The notes beneath the pieces were generated by a model. The model searched no databases. It had not been told where the DNA came from and was given only the letters and a program-made list of their open reading frames with translations. A stretch of DNA of 64,000 nt from Erwinia sp. E602 (lineage in GTDB: Bacteria > Pseudomonadota > Gammaproteobacteria > Enterobacterales > Enterobacteriaceae): NCBI RefSeq assembly GCF_018141005.1, contig NZ_CP046582.1, positions 4,402,001 to 4,466,000 on the forward strand, read 5' to 3'. Made by a program: the position numbers and the translations under genes. Positions 53,444 through 64,000 of this stretch are shown piece after piece (the stretch's first letter is position 1; each line of letters opens with the position of its first letter).

Positions 53444-55537
53444 TCAGCGGTAGTTAATATCGCGATCGCTGGTCAGGTCATAGAGGTTGTACTTACGACC
53501 CAGCTGCTGGCCACCGTCACGCGTCAGCGGTGTCCAGTTGATCTGGGCGCGGCCGCGGATCGGATCGAGGCTGAACAGATCCATCGGGATGGAGACGTAG
53601 AACCCTTTGGTGAAGTCCCCTTCGCCATACTCTTCCGACGAGACGTTGGTTTTGGTGGCGTAGACGCCGACGGCCACGCCGCTGTCGAAGCGTTTGGAGA
53701 CGTCAACGGTCACGCCCTTATCCTCCGCCAGATACTGCCCGACGCTGGCCTTGACCAGCACGCCCTCGAAGAACCACGGCTGCCAGTAACCGGTCAGATT
53801 GCCCACCTTGGCCTTGTAGTTGGTGAACTTCATCATGTTGTCCCAGTCACGCTGCTTAACGTAGTTGGCATCGACGCCAATCGCCCAGCTGGCGTCCAGC
53901 GGACGATAGAGCAGTTCACCGCCGACGCCGCCGTACATGGTCTCCAGATAACCACCGTACACCTGGCCGTAGAAATCACCGCCGAGGTGGCGCATGTAGT
54001 TGGCCTGCAGGTTGTTGACGTAGGCGTCGTTTTCCACGTACTCGCGGATGTGGGTACGCACCCGCGGCAGGCTCGAGTCGCCCGGCGCGCCGTCGTAGTT
54101 AAAGCGGTTGTAGTTGTTGGCCACGTTGACGAACACGCTGCCGTCAATCAGCAGGTGGTTGGTCAGCCAGTAGCTGGCGTTAGCCGACACGCCCACCTGG
54201 TACATGTAGAAGCTTTCCGGGCCGCCAACCGACTGGTTGAGCACCGGCGACAGGCTGTAGTCGAGGCGATCGCCGTCGATGTAGAAGCCCTGCTCGGCGT
54301 TCTCCGGCAGGTGCGGGTTGATACGCACCTGACGCAGCGTCTCTTCATGCCCCAGCGGATAGCCTTCCAGCTGGCGCTTCAGGCTGACAACGTCGGTTTC
54401 GGTGGTCACCTGCGGCATATTATTGCGGATCTCGGTGACGCGGATCTTCTCTACGCCTTCCGGCAGATGGTTGGCGAGGATCACGTTGGCGCGCTCCACG
54501 CCGCGTGCGGTGTCGCGGTATTTGGTCTGCTCACCGCTTGCGTACAACGTGTCGCCTTTCACCTGAATGCGCGGCGCGTCGAAGCCGGCGTTGTATTTCA
54601 GGTCGGTCAGCTGCGCGGCGGTGGTGGTCGGCTCGAGGAACCGCTCCTGCGGCTGCGGGTTGTAAGCCGGTACCGGCTTATCACGCTGCACCTGGGTATT
54701 GTCATTAAAGTTGGTGCGCAGGGTGAAGCCCGCCATAAAGGTGTTGCCACGCTCGTAGCTGACGTTGACGTCCGCCCAGTCGGTGACGCGGTAAATGGCT
54801 CCGACGTTGAACTTACTTTTCTGCTCCAGCTTGCCGGCAAAGTCACCCTGGTAATCGTTGCCTTCGTATTCGGCCTTCAGGCGCAGAGGCTGCCACGGCG
54901 TCTGGTATTCGATACCGCCGAAGATCGCAGCCGGACCGTGGAAGGCGTTGCTGATGCTGACCGACCCCGGCGTGCCGTTGCTGCCGTCACGGTAGCAGTA
55001 TTTATCGCTGGCCCGGCAGAACGGGTTAGTCACGTTGCCGCTGTTGCCGAGGTAGCCAAAGCCCATGCCGAGGGTGAAGTCAAACGGCCCCCAGGCCTTG
55101 GTCGCCACCAGGTATTCACTGTCAAACAGCCCGGTACCGCCCAGATCGCGGGTGCCGACCGCCACTTCCGGCAGCCAGAAGCCCTCTTCCCACAGGCGCA
55201 GCTTGAGGTCAAACGCCTTGTCTTTGTAGCTCTGATTGCCGCTGAACTCTTCCGAGCCGCTGTATTGACGGGTACGGACGTCAGTGTAGCGCACGGTCGC
55301 TTCCAGCCACGGGAACAGCGCTACCGAAGCCGAGTAGAAGCGATACTGATCGTTGTTACGGTAGTTGAGGCTGAACTCGCCCTCTTTCGCCATCCGCGCG
55401 GTCGGCACCTGCATCAGGCCGACGCCGCCGAAGTCAGACTGTGACGGACCGACAGGTTCCGGGTAAGAAGCCGCCTGTGCCTGCAGCGCGCAGGTGACAG
55501 AGAATGAGAGCAGGCTGAGAAGGTAACGTTTTTTCAT
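53444..55537 (-). CDS. yjbH: YjbH-family outer-membrane polysaccharide export protein
   Basis: A 697-residue exported protein with a signal peptide ([20 protein letters not shown]), then [20 protein letters not shown], the YjbH/GfcD opening. Many alternating aromatic beta-strands follow and it ends in [15 protein letters not shown], as expected for a large outer-membrane barrel. It is the last gene of yjbEFGH, which makes or exports an extracellular polysaccharide under Rcs control in E. coli. Its start codon shares the last base of the yjbG stop codon. Length matches E. coli YjbH (698). Confidence 0.93.
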   Translation of the reverse strand: MKKRYLLSLLSFSVTCALQAQAASYPEPVGPSQSDFGGVGLMQVPTARMAKEGEFSLNYRNNDQYRFYSASVALFPWLEATVRYTDVRTRQYSGSEEFSGNQSYKDKAFDLKLRLWEEGFWLPEVAVGTRDLGGTGLFDSEYLVATKAWGPFDFTLGMGFGYLGNSGNVTNPFCRASDKYCYRDGSNGTPGSVSISNAFHGPAAIFGGIEYQTPWQPLRLKAEYEGNDYQGDFAGKLEQKSKFNVGAIYRVTDWADVNVSYERGNTFMAGFTLRTNFNDNTQVQRDKPVPAYNPQPQERFLEPTTTAAQLTDLKYNAGFDAPRIQVKGDTLYASGEQTKYRDTARGVERANVILANHLPEGVEKIRVTEIRNNMPQVTTETDVVSLKRQLEGYPLGHEETLRQVRINPHLPENAEQGFYIDGDRLDYSLSPVLNQSVGGPESFYMYQVGVSANASYWLTNHLLIDGSVFVNVANNYNRFNYDGAPGDSSLPRVRTHIREYVENDAYVNNLQANYMRHLGGDFYGQVYGGYLETMYGGVGGELLYRPLDASWAIGVDANYVKQRDWDNMMKFTNYKAKVGNLTGYWQPWFFEGVLVKASVGQYLAEDKGVTVDVSKRFDSGVAVGVYATKTNVSSEEYGEGDFTKGFYVSIPMDLFSLDPIRGRAQINWTPLTRDGGQQLGRKYNLYDLTSDRDINYR

Positions 55538-56292
55538 CAGTCAGGGATCCGGTGCGTCAGAACAGATACGATCTGCTGGTTAAGATCGGCCAGGTCGCGC
55601 GGCAGCGTCCAGGAGGAGAAGCCTACAAAGATAATGCTGCCCGCGGCGGGCTCAACGTGGCGGCGGTTCCAGTAGGCGACCGGCACCTCGCTCACCTGCC
55701 CGTCCGGCGTTATCAGCTGCGCCGTATTGCGCTCCGCGCCGCGCACGTGGTCACGCGGCTGCAGGTAGTCAGCCACGCTGCGCCCGGCCGCCCACGGCGT
55801 TGTTCCGGCACCGTCTACCGCACCGAACAGGGTAACGGAGGTCGGTTCGGCCAGGGTGTAGACGCTGTAGTCACCCACCAGCCGGCGGTTGGCGGAGGAC
55901 GAGAGGCGAACCCGATCCGGGTCGAGGGAGACCAGCTGACGGCCGGTAACCTTCAGCGCGGCAACCTGCTGACGCACGTTCTCGACCACCGCGGCCTGGG
56001 CGGCATCATCATCGCCGCGCAGCGCATCACGCCAGCCCGCCAGGCGTGCCAGCAGCTGCTGCTGTTGCTGCAGCGCCACCGCAGTGGCCTGTTTTTCAGC
56101 AATGACCGTGCCGGGCCACCAGGTTTTCCCCTGTAGCGCCGGGCTGGCCACCAGCTGGGCGAGGTTAGCGGCGTGGCTGACCTGTGCGGTCTGCTGCTGG
56201 CCGGGATAAAACACCGTAACCTGGCTGTCGGCCAGGGCCTGCAGCGACAGCGAGGCCGCTATCCCTGCGCATAAAGCGATCAGTTTTTTCAT
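55537..56292 (-). CDS. yjbG: YjbG, GfcC-family periplasmic protein
   Basis: A 251-residue periplasmic protein with signal peptide [20 protein letters not shown]. It resembles GfcC-type capsule proteins: [56 protein letters not shown] and [10 protein letters not shown]. GfcC folds like domains of the exporter Wza but lacks a membrane anchor. It acts with YjbF and YjbH in polysaccharide export. It overlaps yjbF by 4 bp and yjbH by 1 bp. Confidence 0.92.
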   Translation of the reverse strand: MKKLIALCAGIAASLSLQALADSQVTVFYPGQQQTAQVSHAANLAQLVASPALQGKTWWPGTVIAEKQATAVALQQQQQLLARLAGWRDALRGDDDAAQAAVVENVRQQVAALKVTGRQLVSLDPDRVRLSSSANRRLVGDYSVYTLAEPTSVTLFGAVDGAGTTPWAAGRSVADYLQPRDHVRGAERNTAQLITPDGQVSEVPVAYWNRRHVEPAAGSIIFVGFSSWTLPRDLADLNQQIVSVLTHRIPD

Positions 56293-56936
56293 GATTTTGC
56301 CGGCTTCAGGATAGTGGTGGTCACGGGAAGATAGTCTGCGCCAAGGTCTTGCTCAGTTTTACGCATCTGGCCGCTGGTGGTATCGATCCAGAAGGTATTG
56401 CGCCAGGACTTACCGTTGCTGGCCATAGAGACCTCTTCCTGCCAGACGCGGCAGGCGACCGGCTTCCCGGCTAACTGCAGCACCTCATCCTTCAGACGGG
56501 TAAAGCGCGAGACGGCTTCGCCGGCGCGCAGCTGGCCCTGTTCGGTCCAGCTCAGCGTTCGGGTCCAGCCGGCCCCCTCGGTCAGCTGCAGCGGGTTACG
56601 CAGCGGATCCTGCTGCAGGTTGCTGACCTGGTTCAGGTTGTCGCTCAGGCCCAGGGTTTTGATTACGCGGCCGTTCTGCGTCACCACCATCGCTTTATCG
56701 CTGGTGATCCACTTCTGCTGGCCGTTTTCATTGAAGCCCAGTACCACGAAAATTTGCTGACCGTCAGCGACACGCAAATACATGCTGGCATAAGGCAGCG
56801 CGTTAATGCGTTCAGCGGTCACCTGAATATCATCGGGGCCAAGGAAAGCCTGGGTCGCGGCGTCACTCAAGCCTTTTTGAGTGGCGGTACAGGCCTGTAA
56901 CAGCAGGCAGATTAGCAGCAGAGGTAGGTTTCGCAC
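56289..56936 (-). CDS. yjbF: YjbF, GfcB-family lipoprotein
   Basis: A 215-residue outer-membrane lipoprotein. The signal peptide ends with the lipobox LLLQAC (lipidated Cys16), then TATQKGLSDAATQAFLGPDD. AERINALPYASMYLRVADG and GQQKWITSDKAMVVTQNGRV followed by IKTLGL are the YjbF/GfcB core. The protein ends with QDLGADYLPVTTTILKP. It works in the Yjb polysaccharide system. The stop overlaps the yjbG start. Confidence 0.92.
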   Translation of the reverse strand: MRNLPLLLICLLLQACTATQKGLSDAATQAFLGPDDIQVTAERINALPYASMYLRVADGQQIFVVLGFNENGQQKWITSDKAMVVTQNGRVIKTLGLSDNLNQVSNLQQDPLRNPLQLTEGAGWTRTLSWTEQGQLRAGEAVSRFTRLKDEVLQLAGKPVACRVWQEEVSMASNGKSWRNTFWIDTTSGQMRKTEQDLGADYLPVTTTILKPAKS

Positions 56937-57011
56937 CGGTTAGGATCCCTGAGCAAATAGGTGACGTAAAAAATAACCACACGGACGTGTGGTTATGTTT
57001 AAAAGTGATAC

Positions 57012-57251
57012 TTAGCGGGTGGTGCTGGTGGTGGTAGTAGTGGTGGTTCCGGTATTAGAACCGTTACTGCCACCTGCTGCACCGACTGCAACGCCAGCAA
57101 CAACGGCAACAACGCCGACGCCGATTGCGGTTGCAGCACCAGAAGACAGCGCGCCAGCTTCAACGCCAGCAGCGTCACCAGGTGCAGCAAACGCAGCAGA
57201 AGCACCCACTAAATACACAGAGGCTGCAGCAGCCCATAACAGTTTTTTCAT
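57012..57251 (-). CDS. yjbE: YjbE, small secreted Gly/Ala/Thr-rich protein
   Basis: A 79-residue protein: signal peptide MKKLLWAAAASVYLVGASAA FAA, a short acidic region, a Gly/Val/Ala-rich helix (GVGVVAVVAGVAVGAAGGS) and a Ser/Thr-only tail. It matches E. coli YjbE and the GfcA group. ATG 57251 follows AAGGAAAGTGCA. It is the first gene of the yjbEFGH operon, with a 75-bp gap before yjbF. Function is unknown; it is highly expressed with the operon in E. coli. Confidence 0.9.
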   Translation of the reverse strand: MKKLLWAAAASVYLVGASAAFAAPGDAAGVEAGALSSGAATAIGVGVVAVVAGVAVGAAGGSNGSNTGTTTTTTTSTTR

Positions 57252-57727
57252 TGCACTTTCCTTCATGAAATGAATGAACACCGGGGCCAGAATGGAACCC
57301 GGCACTCATAGTATGGGGAATAAAACTCCAGAAATCAGCGGACTAATAATAGTCGCTTTAGCCGGTCAGTTTCACTAATCCATGCTCAACAAACCGCTTT
57401 TTTGCACATTAAATTATGCAAAATAGCCATTTTACGAAACTTAATGCCAATTAAAGGCGGCAACAACACCCTGTTATGGTAAAAGCGCCTTAAATCAGAT
57501 TAAGCACGACATGATGGTAATAATTAGTCATTTTTGCAAATAAAAGTTTATAAAATCATCCAGTTAAACTTTACATTAGCGGACATAACTAGAGATAAAC
57601 GCGGGATATTTTCAAAAAAATCGGCGTAAAATGCGAGGAAAAAAAACGCATTTTAAGATTAATCCTAGAGAGGGGGCGCACAGTTTCCACACGCCGATGC
57701 TGGAAAAAACGAAAAAAGACGACTGTT
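57252..57727. other. Long AT-rich leader/promoter region of yjbEFGH
   Basis: About 475 bp without a gene, with many A/T runs between 57400 and 57660. It includes a candidate RcsAB box at 57654-57667. No JUMPstart/ops element was seen. Confidence 0.5.
57654..57667 (-). promoter_or_regulatory. Candidate RcsAB box upstream of yjbE
   Basis: TAAGATTAATCCTA agrees with 12 of 14 positions of the RcsAB pattern TAAGAATATTCCTA. It lies about 400 bp before the yjbE ATG, within its long upstream region. The yjb operon is Rcs-dependent in E. coli; function here is inferred. Confidence 0.55.
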
Positions 57728-57750
57728 AAAAAACCCCGGTTGCCCGGGGT
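57727..57750 (-). terminator. Intrinsic terminator of pgi
   Basis: ACCCCGG (57733-57739) and CCGGGGT (57744-57750) form a stem with a TTGC loop, followed on the minus strand by TTTTTTAACAG. It is 27 bp after the pgi stop. Confidence 0.88.
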
Positions 57751-57777
57751 GGTGATGCGGTTCTGCGATAAGCCCGA

Positions 57778-59800
<2,023 letters not shown>

Positions 59801-59987
59801 CCTGGAAGAGGCGCGTCGCCCAGGCAGTGTGTTGGAGGAACCGTATCCAGCGAAGGCATATGATGGGGTGCGACGCCGAGGTATTACCCACGCGGAGTGG
59901 GACGTATCGACCACAGGGGCTGAATCCTCTGGGTTGTCACCGGAACGTCTGATGAACAGACGTTTTGCAAGGTGGGGCGCTTCCGGG
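59801..59987 (+). ncRNA. Lysine riboswitch (L box) of lysC
   Basis: The leader contains the hallmark GGAAGAGGCGCG, the CGACGCCGAGG segment and GGGGCTGAATCCTCTGGGTT followed by GTCACC, closely matching the E. coli lysC leader. P1 is formed by CCTGGAAG (59801-59808) and CTTCCGGG (59980-59987). Lysine binding should lower lysC expression by hiding the ribosome-binding site and promoting mRNA decay, as in E. coli. The ribosome-binding area before ATG 60072 (CTGACACGAGGTAGTC) is also conserved. Confidence 0.93.
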
Positions 59988-60071
59988 TGACTCGTAGTTT
60001 CTACGTCTGACCCGTTCCTGCTCTCCCCCTTGTGCCAAGGCTGATGGAAAATATCCTGACACGAGGTAGTC

Positions 60072-61424
60072 ATGTCTCAAAATCTGATCGTAGCGAAGTT
60101 TGGCGGCACCAGCGTGGCCGATTTTACCGCTATGAATCGCAGCGCCGATGTGGTGCTGTCCAACCCGGACGTGCGTCTGGTCGTTCTCTCCGCCTCTGCG
60201 GGTGTAACCAATCTTTTAGTGACGCTGGCTGAAGGTAAACAGCTGGAGGAACGCGCGTACCTGCTGGACGATATCCGCCGCATTCAGTACGCCATTATCG
60301 ACTGCCTGCAAGAGCCCGGCGTAATCAGCGATGAGATCGACCGCATGCTGGAGAATATCGCCATGCTGGCCGAGGCCACCGCGCTGGCGACCTCCACCGC
60401 GCTGACCGACGAGCTGGTCAGCCACGGCGAATTGATGTCGACCCTGCTGTTCGTTGAAATCCTGCGCGAGCGCCAGGTTAACGCCGAGTGGTTTGACGTG
60501 CGTAAAGTGATGCGCACCAACGATCGTTTTGGCCGTGCCGAGCCGGAGATCGCTACCCTGTCGACGCTGGCGTCGACCCAGCTGCAGCCACGTATTGCCG
60601 AAGCGCTGGTGGTAACCCAGGGCTTTATCGGTAGCGAAGATAAAGGCCGCACCACCACCCTTGGCCGCGGCGGCAGCGACTATACCGCTGCCCTGCTCGG
60701 CGAAGCGCTGGGTGCCAGCCGTATTGATATCTGGACCGACGTACCGGGCATCTACACCACCGATCCGCGCGTGGTGTCTGCCGCCAAGCGTATCGATGAG
60801 ATTACCTTTGAAGAAGCCGCTGAGATGGCCACCTTCGGAGCCAAAGTGCTGCACCCGGCGACCATTCTGCCGGCCGTGCGCAGCGATATTCCGGTGTTTG
60901 TCGGTTCGAGCAAAGATCCATCCGCCGGCGGCACGCTGGTGTGCAATAAGGGCCAGAACCCGCCGCTGTTCCGCGCGCTGGCGCTGCGTCGTCGTCAGAC
61001 GCTGCTGACCCTGCACAGCATGAACATGCTGCACGCGCGCGGGTTCCTTGCCGAGGTGTTCAATATCCTCGCGCGCCACAGTATCTCGGTGGACCTGATC
61101 ACCACCTCTGAAGTGAGCGTGGCGCTGACGCTGGATACCACCGGGTCGACCTCGACCGGCGACAGTCTGCTGACTCAGGCGCTGCTGACCGAGCTGTCAT
61201 CGCTGTGCCGGGTGGAAGTGGAAGAGAACCTGGCGCTGATCGCGCTGATCGGCAACAAACTCTCCCAGGCCTGCGGCGTAGGCAAAGAGGTGTTTGGCGT
61301 GCTGGAAGGGTTCAATCTGCGGATGATCTGCTACGGTGCCAGCAGCTATAACCTGTGCTTCCTGGTCCCAGGCCAGGACGCGGAGCAGGTGGTTCAGCGG
61401 CTGCACCGCAACCTGTTCGAGTAA
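60072..61424 (+). CDS. lysC: Lysine-sensitive aspartokinase III
   Basis: A 450-residue enzyme (449 in E. coli) that phosphorylates aspartate, the first step towards lysine, threonine and methionine. The kinase domain has IVAKFGGTSVADFTAMNRSA, TTLGRGGSDYTAALLGEALG and DVPGIYTTDPRVV. Two C-terminal ACT domains (about 310-450) bind lysine for feedback inhibition. Expression is controlled by the lysine riboswitch just upstream. The gene is followed by a strong terminator, so it stands alone. Confidence 0.97.
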   Translation: MSQNLIVAKFGGTSVADFTAMNRSADVVLSNPDVRLVVLSASAGVTNLLVTLAEGKQLEERAYLLDDIRRIQYAIIDCLQEPGVISDEIDRMLENIAMLAEATALATSTALTDELVSHGELMSTLLFVEILRERQVNAEWFDVRKVMRTNDRFGRAEPEIATLSTLASTQLQPRIAEALVVTQGFIGSEDKGRTTTLGRGGSDYTAALLGEALGASRIDIWTDVPGIYTTDPRVVSAAKRIDEITFEEAAEMATFGAKVLHPATILPAVRSDIPVFVGSSKDPSAGGTLVCNKGQNPPLFRALALRRRQTLLTLHSMNMLHARGFLAEVFNILARHSISVDLITTSEVSVALTLDTTGSTSTGDSLLTQALLTELSSLCRVEVEENLALIALIGNKLSQACGVGKEVFGVLEGFNLRMICYGASSYNLCFLVPGQDAEQVVQRLHRNLFE

Positions 61425-61445
61425 TCGGGTCACTGAGTCATCGCG

Positions 61446-61470
61446 AAACCGGGCCTGGCCCGGTTTTTTT
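61446..61470 (+). terminator. Intrinsic terminator of lysC
   Basis: AAACCGGGCC and GGCCCGGTTT pair as one long stem; seven T follow. It lies 22 bp after the stop. Confidence 0.93.
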
Positions 61471-61728
61471 ACGCCCGGAATAAACAGGCGGTCTCTGGCC
61501 CGCGCCTCGCCCCGCGTTAGCCGATCGCACTGCTTTCACCGCACTGACTTAGCTTTTTCTGCTGATATTCACCGCAGGTTTGCTGCTTTTTCACCCCACT
61601 TTTAATGCTATGATCTGTTCCCGCCGTTTCTGGTAACGGCGCCGTCTGCTATGGCAAATTGGGTTTACCGTCTTACCTGCGGAGTTTACACGCGGGATAC
61701 ATACAACATGATAAAAGGAAGTCTGGCT

Positions 61729-62652
61729 ATGCTCGCCACCGTAACGCGACTGTTCCCCCTGTGGGCGGTCCTGCTCTCTGCTGCCGCCTACTATACGCCG
61801 GATACCTTTACCGGCTTTGGTCCGTACGTCACTTATCTGCTGATGCTGATTATGTTCGGCATGGGCGTGACGCTGAATATTGATGATTTTAAGCGGGTGC
61901 TGACTCGTCCGGCACCGGTGATTGCCGGGACGTTTCTGCACTATCTGGTGATGCCGCTGGCCGCATGGGCGCTGGCGAAGCTGTTTAATATGCCACCGGA
62001 TCTGTCGGCGGGGATGATTCTGGTCGGCAGCGTGGCCAGCGGTACCGCGTCGAACGTGATGATCTATCTGTCGAAGGGCGACGTGGCGCTGTCGGTGACC
62101 ATCTCGTCCGTGTCGGCGCTGGTCGGCGTGTTTGCCACCCCGCTGTTAACCAAGTTCTACGTTGATACCCATATTCAGGTGGACGTGGTGGGGATGCTGT
62201 TGAGCATCGTGAAGATCGTGGTGGTGCCGATTAGCCTCGGGCTGGTGATACACCATACGCTGAACGGCGTGGTGAAGCGCGTGGAGCCGTATCTGCCGGC
62301 GTTTTCAATGGTCTGTATTCTGCTGATCATCAGTGCGGTAGTGGCGGGCAGTCAGAGCCATATTGCCTCGGTGGGCCTGGTGGTGATTATTGCGGTGATG
62401 CTGCATAACGCCATTGGTCTGTTGGGCGGTTACTGGGGCGGCAAGCTGTTCGGTTTTGATGAGTCAACCTGCCGCACGCTGGCGCTGGAGGTGGGGATGC
62501 AGAACTCCGGTCTGGCGGCGACGCTGGGCAAGCTGTACTTTTCACCGCTGGCGGCGTTGCCAGGTGCGTTGTTCTCGGTGTGGCACAATCTGTCCGGGTC
62601 GCTGCTGGCGGGCTACTGGTCGGGGAAAGAGATTAAGGACAAGAATAAGTAA
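61729..62652 (+). CDS. panS: BASS-family transporter PanS-like (pantoate/ketopantoate type)
   Basis: A 307-residue inner-membrane carrier of the bile acid:Na+ symporter family with about ten helices. [40 protein letters not shown] and [20 protein letters not shown] are the family's conserved segments. The closest characterised relative appears to be Salmonella PanS, which imports ketopantoate; substrate here is inferred. ATG 61729 is chosen because AGGAAG precedes it; ATG 61708 is possible. A terminator follows. Confidence 0.8.
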   Translation: MLATVTRLFPLWAVLLSAAAYYTPDTFTGFGPYVTYLLMLIMFGMGVTLNIDDFKRVLTRPAPVIAGTFLHYLVMPLAAWALAKLFNMPPDLSAGMILVGSVASGTASNVMIYLSKGDVALSVTISSVSALVGVFATPLLTKFYVDTHIQVDVVGMLLSIVKIVVVPISLGLVIHHTLNGVVKRVEPYLPAFSMVCILLIISAVVAGSQSHIASVGLVVIIAVMLHNAIGLLGGYWGGKLFGFDESTCRTLALEVGMQNSGLAATLGKLYFSPLAALPGALFSVWHNLSGSLLAGYWSGKEIKDKNK

Positions 62653-62673
62653 GGTTCTCTTTTTGTCAGGAAG

Positions 62674-62704
62674 AAGCCGGGGCGAGATGCTCCGGCTTTT
62701 TTTT
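62674..62704 (+). terminator. Intrinsic terminator of panS
   Basis: AGCCGGGGC and GCTCCGGCT form a 9-bp stem with one G-U pair, followed by eight T. Confidence 0.9.
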
Positions 62705-62767
62705 GGGCTTTGCTGCAAAAATGGTGCCTCTGGTTAGGGGTATGGCTGCTAAACCGGAGCCTGGCTT

Positions 62768-62874
62768 ATCGGGGGGTGATGCGGAACGCGGACACGCCGT
62801 AAACCCGTCCCTGGGGGCTTGGCATCGCCCATCCATGGGCGCTGACAGTCCGCTTATCCGCATCACCCCCCGAT
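62768..62874 (+). repeat. Long hairpin repeat element, copy B
   Basis: Perfect 17-bp inverted arms (62768-62784 and 62858-62874, ATCGGGGGGTGATGCGG and its complement) enclose GCGGACACGCCGTAAACCCG and a CCCATCCATGGG core. The core is shared with copy A at 12704-12806; the arms are not, yet both sets pair perfectly. Confidence 0.8.
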
Positions 62875-62949
62875 TGCCTTTTTGCGATTGAATCGCTTTA
62901 TCGGCATTCAAGCTTTGGGGATCATATCGTTCCCGACGAGCTGAACACT

Positions 62950-63210
62950 GGAATTAGCAGCGAAGCCCTTAACAGCAACAATGCAGCCTAAAAGGGAGTC
63001 CGTTGGGGGACAGGTTAGCCGGGCGTACGGCGCACGGATGCGCCGTCCGAGCCCCCAGGGAAGGGTTCACGGCGACCCGGCGATCTGCCCGCAACGGGCG
63101 ACCCGATCGCCGGAATCAGCAGCGATGCCCTGGCAGCAAATAGGCCGCCGAACCAGGCACCTGAGTACAAAGCCACAGCCAGACAGGAAGTCCGTTGGGA
63201 GGCAGGTGAC
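62950..63210 (+). repeat. Imperfect duplication plus a third copy of the hairpin-element core
   Basis: A segment beginning GGAATTAGCAGCGAAGCCCT (62950) and ending AGTCCGTTGGGGGACAGGT (63014) recurs in diverged form from 63112 to 63208. Between them, 63020-63090 read on the minus strand contains CGCCGTGAACCCTTCCCTGG followed by GGGCTCGG, a third match to the core of copies A and B. No gene is present. Confidence 0.65.
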
Positions 63211-63213
63211 GAT

Positions 63214-64000
63214 TTATCCCCGATCGTCATCGTTCTTGTCATCGTCCGGCTGCTCGAGCACGCTGTAGGCCACCGCGCAGAACAGCGAATTCAGGCGTTT
63301 CATATCCCCCAGCAGGCCGAGATGCAGCGAGCTGGTCTCAATGCTCTGCACGTTCTGCTGGTGCAGCCTGTCCACGTGGGCGTGGGAGAAGCGCCGGTTG
63401 GTGATGCGGAAACGGTGCTTGGCGCGGCGCAGCCGCCGGGCGCTGGTGATATCGCGTGAAAGAAATACCGACAGGCTGAGGCGCAGATTGCTGCCCAACA
63501 GCTCCAGCTGTTCGTCCAGCTCCTGCAGCCCTTCCACGGAGAATGCCCGCCGCGCGGTCAGCGACTTACTCGCCACGTCGCCGCCCATTCGCTCCAGGAT
63601 ATCGCCGGCCATCTCCAGGTTCAGCGCCATCTCGATAATCTCCGCCCAGCGGCGGGAATCCTCCTCGGCCAGATCCTCCTTCGGCATCTGCGCCAGATAG
63701 AGCTTGATAGCGGTATAGAGCACGTCGACGTCATCATCCAGCTTGCGGATCTCGCGTTCCTGGCGTACTTCGCCGTGGATTACTTTACTGAACGACGCCA
63801 GCATCTGCTCCATAACGTCGCCCATCCGCAGCGTCTCGCGGGAGGCATTCGCCAGCGCAAGCGTTGGCGTATCCAGCGCGGAGGCGTCAAGATGGCGCGG
63901 TTTCAGCCGCAGGTCGTTTTCCGGTTCTTCACGGATCAGCCGTTCGCACAGCGCCGCCATCGCGCCGGCAAACGGCACCATCGCCAGGCAGCGGATCAGG
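63214..64000 (-). CDS. yjbB: YjbB Na+/phosphate cotransporter-family protein, C-terminal part (cut by window edge)
   Basis: The last 261 codons of a larger gene whose start lies beyond base 64000; the frame is open to the edge (LIRCLAMVPFAGAMAALCER). The visible part is the cytoplasmic PhoU-like helical domain that follows the Na/Pi-cotransporter membrane domain in YjbB: ALANASRETLRMGDVMEQML, LDDDVDVLYTAIKLYLAQM and EMALNLEMAGDILERMGGDV. It ends in an Asp/Lys-rich tail. YjbB exports phosphate in E. coli. Its location next to panS and lysC fits the E. coli region. Confidence 0.88.
   Translation of the reverse strand, partial: LIRCLAMVPFAGAMAALCERLIREEPENDLRLKPRHLDASALDTPTLALANASRETLRMGDVMEQMLASFSKVIHGEVRQEREIRKLDDDVDVLYTAIKLYLAQMPKEDLAEEDSRRWAEIIEMALNLEMAGDILERMGGDVASKSLTARRAFSVEGLQELDEQLELLGSNLRLSLSVFLSRDITSARRLRRAKHRFRITNRRFSHAHVDRLHQQNVQSIETSSLHLGLLGDMKRLNSLFCAVAYSVLEQPDDDKNDDDRG

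Overview
The window is enterobacterial chromosome of moderately high GC, best placed in the Erwiniaceae (Erwinia or a close relative such as Pantoea). This rests on protein similarity and on gene order. Most of the window follows the Escherichia coli 91-92 min backbone: yjcE-ghxP-soxR-soxS-yjcB, ssb-uvrA, tyrB-dnaB-qorA-pspG-dusA-zur-yjbJ-lexA-dgkA-plsB-ubiA-ubiC-psiE-yjbHGFE-pgi-lysC-panS-yjbB. The assignment is inferred; no rRNA or tRNA gene lies here to test it.

Layout. 0-7 kb: purine permease, glutathione transferase, a HigBA-like toxin-antitoxin pair whose toxin gene carries an in-frame TGA, the divergent soxR/soxS pair, then a diguanylate cyclase and an orphan pgaD where E. coli carries the phosphodiesterase gene pdeC. 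7-22 kb is an accessory metabolic block: a lone IS3-type DNA-binding fragment, D-lactate dehydrogenase, a CycA-like permease, gdhA, a membrane gluconate-2-dehydrogenase-type operon (three subunits) with a LacI regulator and an MFS carrier, and several families of intergenic repeats. 22-25.5 kb is a small defence-type island with a broken rpn gene, a broken araC-family gene and an AbiE-like (type IV toxin-antitoxin) pair behind an operator array. 25.5-29 kb: ssb and uvrA with a LexA box.

29.6-38.7 kb is the second accessory block. It holds an alcohol dehydrogenase, an aldo/keto reductase, a thiolase, and a tightly packed minus-strand operon: an unknown 202-aa protein, an AfsA-like hotdog protein, an unknown 276-aa protein, a tautomerase, a HAD phosphatase and an MFS exporter. 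A divergent LysR-type regulator faces it. This looks like an undescribed small-molecule (possibly butyrolactone- or butenolide-like) signal cluster and is the most interesting part of the window.

38.7-64 kb is mainly housekeeping: tyrB, dnaB, tRNA dihydrouridine synthase, Zur, LexA (two SOS boxes), phospholipid and ubiquinone synthesis, the YjbEFGH exopolysaccharide system with a candidate Rcs box, pgi, and lysC under a lysine riboswitch. Several genes expected here are missing. alr and aphA are absent from the dnaB-tyrB neighbourhood, and dinF survives only as the fused first and last codons of a deleted gene between lexA and yjbJ.

Regulatory sites readable from sequence include PurR boxes (ghxP), the SoxR-controlled soxS promoter with its 19-bp spacer, LexA boxes (uvrA/ssb, lexA), a sigma-54 promoter (pspG), a perfect CRP site (psiE), the lysine riboswitch and many intrinsic terminators.
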